From contig JACMIM010000109.1 in the NCBI GenBank assembly GCA_014381165.1, positions 1-6,090 of the forward strand: DNA of 6,090 nucleotides. Reading direction: 5' to 3'. Origin of the DNA: Roseiflexaceae bacterium (GTDB taxonomy: Bacteria; Chloroflexota; Chloroflexia; Chloroflexales; Roseiflexaceae). The notes beneath the pieces are model-generated. The model searched no databases and had not been told where the DNA came from. It saw nothing but the letters and a program-made list of their open reading frames with translations. This document shows, one piece after another, positions 5,848 through 6,090 of the stretch. Every line of letters begins with the position of its first letter. Position 1 is the stretch's first letter. A program made the position numbers and the translations under genes.

Positions 5848-5851
5848 ATAC

Positions 5852-5881
5852 CTAAATACTTCATAGAATTGAAGTATTTAG
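5852..5881 (-). promoter_or_regulatory. Probable MarR operator (12-bp inverted repeat)
   Basis: CTAAATACTTCA (5852-5863) and TGAAGTATTTAG (5870-5881) are exact reverse complements separated by 6 bp. The symmetry continues for two more base pairs past one mismatch. Such AT-rich inverted repeats just before marR genes are typical self-operators. It covers the region immediately downstream of the -10 box, including the expected transcription start, so binding would block initiation. No second copy was found before the exporter gene. Confidence 0.75.
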
Positions 5882-5910
5882 ATACTAGCACTATTCAATA
5901 TACTTGTCAA
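5882..5910 (-). promoter_or_regulatory. Sigma-70-like promoter of the marR-exporter operon
   Basis: On the minus strand TTGACA (5910-5905) matches the -35 consensus fully. TAGTAT (5887-5882) follows after exactly 17 nt as a four-of-six -10 box. The start would fall near 5875, leaving a leader of roughly 28 nt before the marR ATG. Confidence 0.7.
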
Positions 5911-5963
5911 TTCCTTGCATGTAGCAACCAAGGCGAGTGCAAGGTCGCCTCCTGCGGGGGTTT

Positions 5964-5982
5964 GGGGTGGCTTCGCCACCCC
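5964..5982. repeat. GC-rich hairpin
   Basis: GGGGTGGC (5964-5971) pairs with GCCACCCC (5975-5982) around TTC. The plus-strand continuation CAAGATCTTTTTATTGC is moderately T-rich, so it could end plus-strand transcription, but no plus-strand gene precedes it. It is more likely part of the local repeat cluster. Confidence 0.7.
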
Positions 5983-5995
5983 CAAGATCTTTTTA

Positions 5996-6030
5996 TTGCT
6001 TTTTTGGGGGCACCGCCGCCAAAAAAGCAA
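5996..6030. repeat. AT/GC hairpin resembling the intergenic repeat family
   Basis: TTGCTTTTTTGG (5996-6007) pairs perfectly with 6019-6030. A G-G mismatch and an inner GGC/GCC stem with an ACC loop complete it. It is followed by GAAAAGCG, the same bases that follow the 747-794 palindrome core, and preceded at 5945-5959 by TCGCCTCCTGCGGGG, which resembles 720-732. This suggests a distant relative of the MITE-like element. The remaining bases to 6090 show no gene or other feature. Confidence 0.6.
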
Positions 6031-6090
6031 GAAAAGCGAGGTTTGGAGCGCCCCACCAAAGGCGTTGCGCTAGCCCGGGGGGAGCACCTC

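Overview
The 6.1-kb window is high-GC bacterial DNA with five recognisable protein genes on two facing transcription units. Protein styles (GH3 C-terminal domain, stand-alone double-SIS enzyme, PIG-L deacetylase, DHA2 transporter with a MarR regulator) and the hairpin-rich intergenic repeats suggest a Chloroflexota-type genome (Chloroflexales-like). That assignment is a general impression, not a proven one.

Left unit, plus strand (1-2860): the 3' end of a GH3 / NagZ-like glycosidase gene, a double-SIS amino-sugar-phosphate enzyme related to the isomerase half of GlmS and to NagB-II, and a PIG-L/LmbE-type zinc deacetylase. The last two are almost contiguous. Together they look like an amino-sugar (GlcNAc or peptidoglycan/chitin fragment) release and catabolism unit: glycosidase frees the sugar, PIG-L may remove the N-acetyl group, and the SIS enzyme may convert glucosamine-6-phosphate. 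Between the glycosidase and SIS genes sits a 240-bp MITE-like element (695-934) with inverted ends and a matching AAATC on each side. It contains a 48-bp perfect palindrome and a second strong hairpin. A third related hairpin lies directly before the SIS ribosome-binding site.

Middle (2861-3297), between convergent units: a 36-codon C-terminal remnant of a medium-chain dehydrogenase/quinone oxidoreductase (2958-3068), then a second, shorter copy of the repeat family (3088-3199). The hairpin flanks in this copy are inverted relative to the right-hand end when compared with the first copy. Nothing is recognised in 3201-3297.

Right unit, minus strand (5847 down to 3298): a MarR-family regulator followed by a 14-TM DHA2-type multidrug exporter. 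A good sigma-70-like promoter (TTGACA, 17 nt, TAGTAT) and a 12-bp perfect inverted repeat over the predicted transcription start lie just before marR, as expected for an autorepressed drug-responsive operon. The 186-nt gap between marR and the exporter holds a strong long-range RNA stem and a possible short leader ORF, so the exporter may have its own post-transcriptional control.

Right edge (5930-6090): two adjacent hairpins resembling the other repeats, and no gene. No rRNA, tRNA, CRISPR array or transposase is seen. The most unusual content is the modular palindromic repeat family and the structured exporter leader.
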